From contig NZ_JAUMKC010000030.1 of assembly GCF_030519355.1 (NCBI RefSeq), positions 1-63,693 of the forward strand: a DNA stretch of 63,693 nt, written 5' to 3'. The translations under genes were made by a program, and so were the position numbers. The notes beneath the pieces are model-generated. The model was not told where the DNA came from. It worked only from the letters and a program-made list of their open reading frames with translations, and searched no databases. Of this stretch, positions 63,661 through 63,693 are shown in pieces (the first letter of the stretch is position 1; every line of letters begins with the position of its first letter). Source of the stretch: Mucilaginibacter sp. L3T2-6 (GTDB taxonomy: Bacteria > Bacteroidota > Bacteroidia > Sphingobacteriales > Sphingobacteriaceae).

Positions 63661-63693
63661 GTATAAGCGGGAGAGATTTTGTAAATTAAAGGC

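Overview
The window looks like chromosomal DNA of a Bacteroidota bacterium, most likely a Sphingobacteriaceae member of the Mucilaginibacter/Pedobacter type. Pointers are the Bacteroidota promoter element TAnnTTTG in front of many genes, the near absence of Shine-Dalgarno sites, a tmRNA whose tag reads GENNYALAA, and family content typical of the phylum (DUF1573, VOC pairs, REC-led kinases, fused E1 alpha/beta dehydrogenase, AP2-like 49-residue protein). The closeness to Mucilaginibacter is an inference.

Layout. 1-2500: remnant of a mobile or mobilizable element (a relaxase read in two overlapping frames, a membrane-anchored accessory protein) followed by over 1 kb of non-coding DNA with strong hairpins. 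2623-9490: two-gene phosphorelay, a soluble 1,883-residue hybrid kinase with nine 92-residue HAMP repeats and three receiver domains, then a receiver-led histidine kinase. 9505-19262: housekeeping and stress genes (VOC proteins, M1 peptidase, AhpD-like, OsmC, OmpA, acetate transporter, phosphoglycerate mutase).

19541-29570 is the most striking block: one apparent operon of a Ser/Thr kinase, an unknown protein, a 32-residue membrane peptide, a PP2C phosphatase with a membrane anchor, a 1,370-residue SEDS glycosyltransferase/penicillin-binding-protein fusion, an FHA protein and a second Ser/Thr kinase whose catalytic domain is about 92% identical to the first. It holds the same parts as the actinobacterial pknB-pknA-pbpA-rodA-pstP-fha locus, but with RodA and PbpA joined. 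I infer a phosphorylation-controlled peptidoglycan synthase.

29946-39300: catalase-peroxidase, MBL-fold protein, two cold-shock proteins, a ComJ-like orphan, a type II toxin-antitoxin pair flanked by REP-like hairpins, and a lipoprotein. 39368-47581: secreted dehydrogenase/cytochrome c, GH9 glycosidase, universal stress protein, small membrane proteins and a tyrosinase with a Cys-rich membrane partner. 48679-52660: MprF-like aminoacyl-phospholipid synthase/flippase followed by two VirJ/AcvB-type hydrolases, an apparent lipid charge-setting and charge-resetting operon. 52657-63593: outer-membrane proteins, a CGNR regulator with a 43-nt tandem repeat in its leader, an L,D-transpeptidase-like protein, nitroreductase, fused 2-oxoacid dehydrogenase E1, DUF1573 protein, aminotransferase, PEGA protein and tmRNA.
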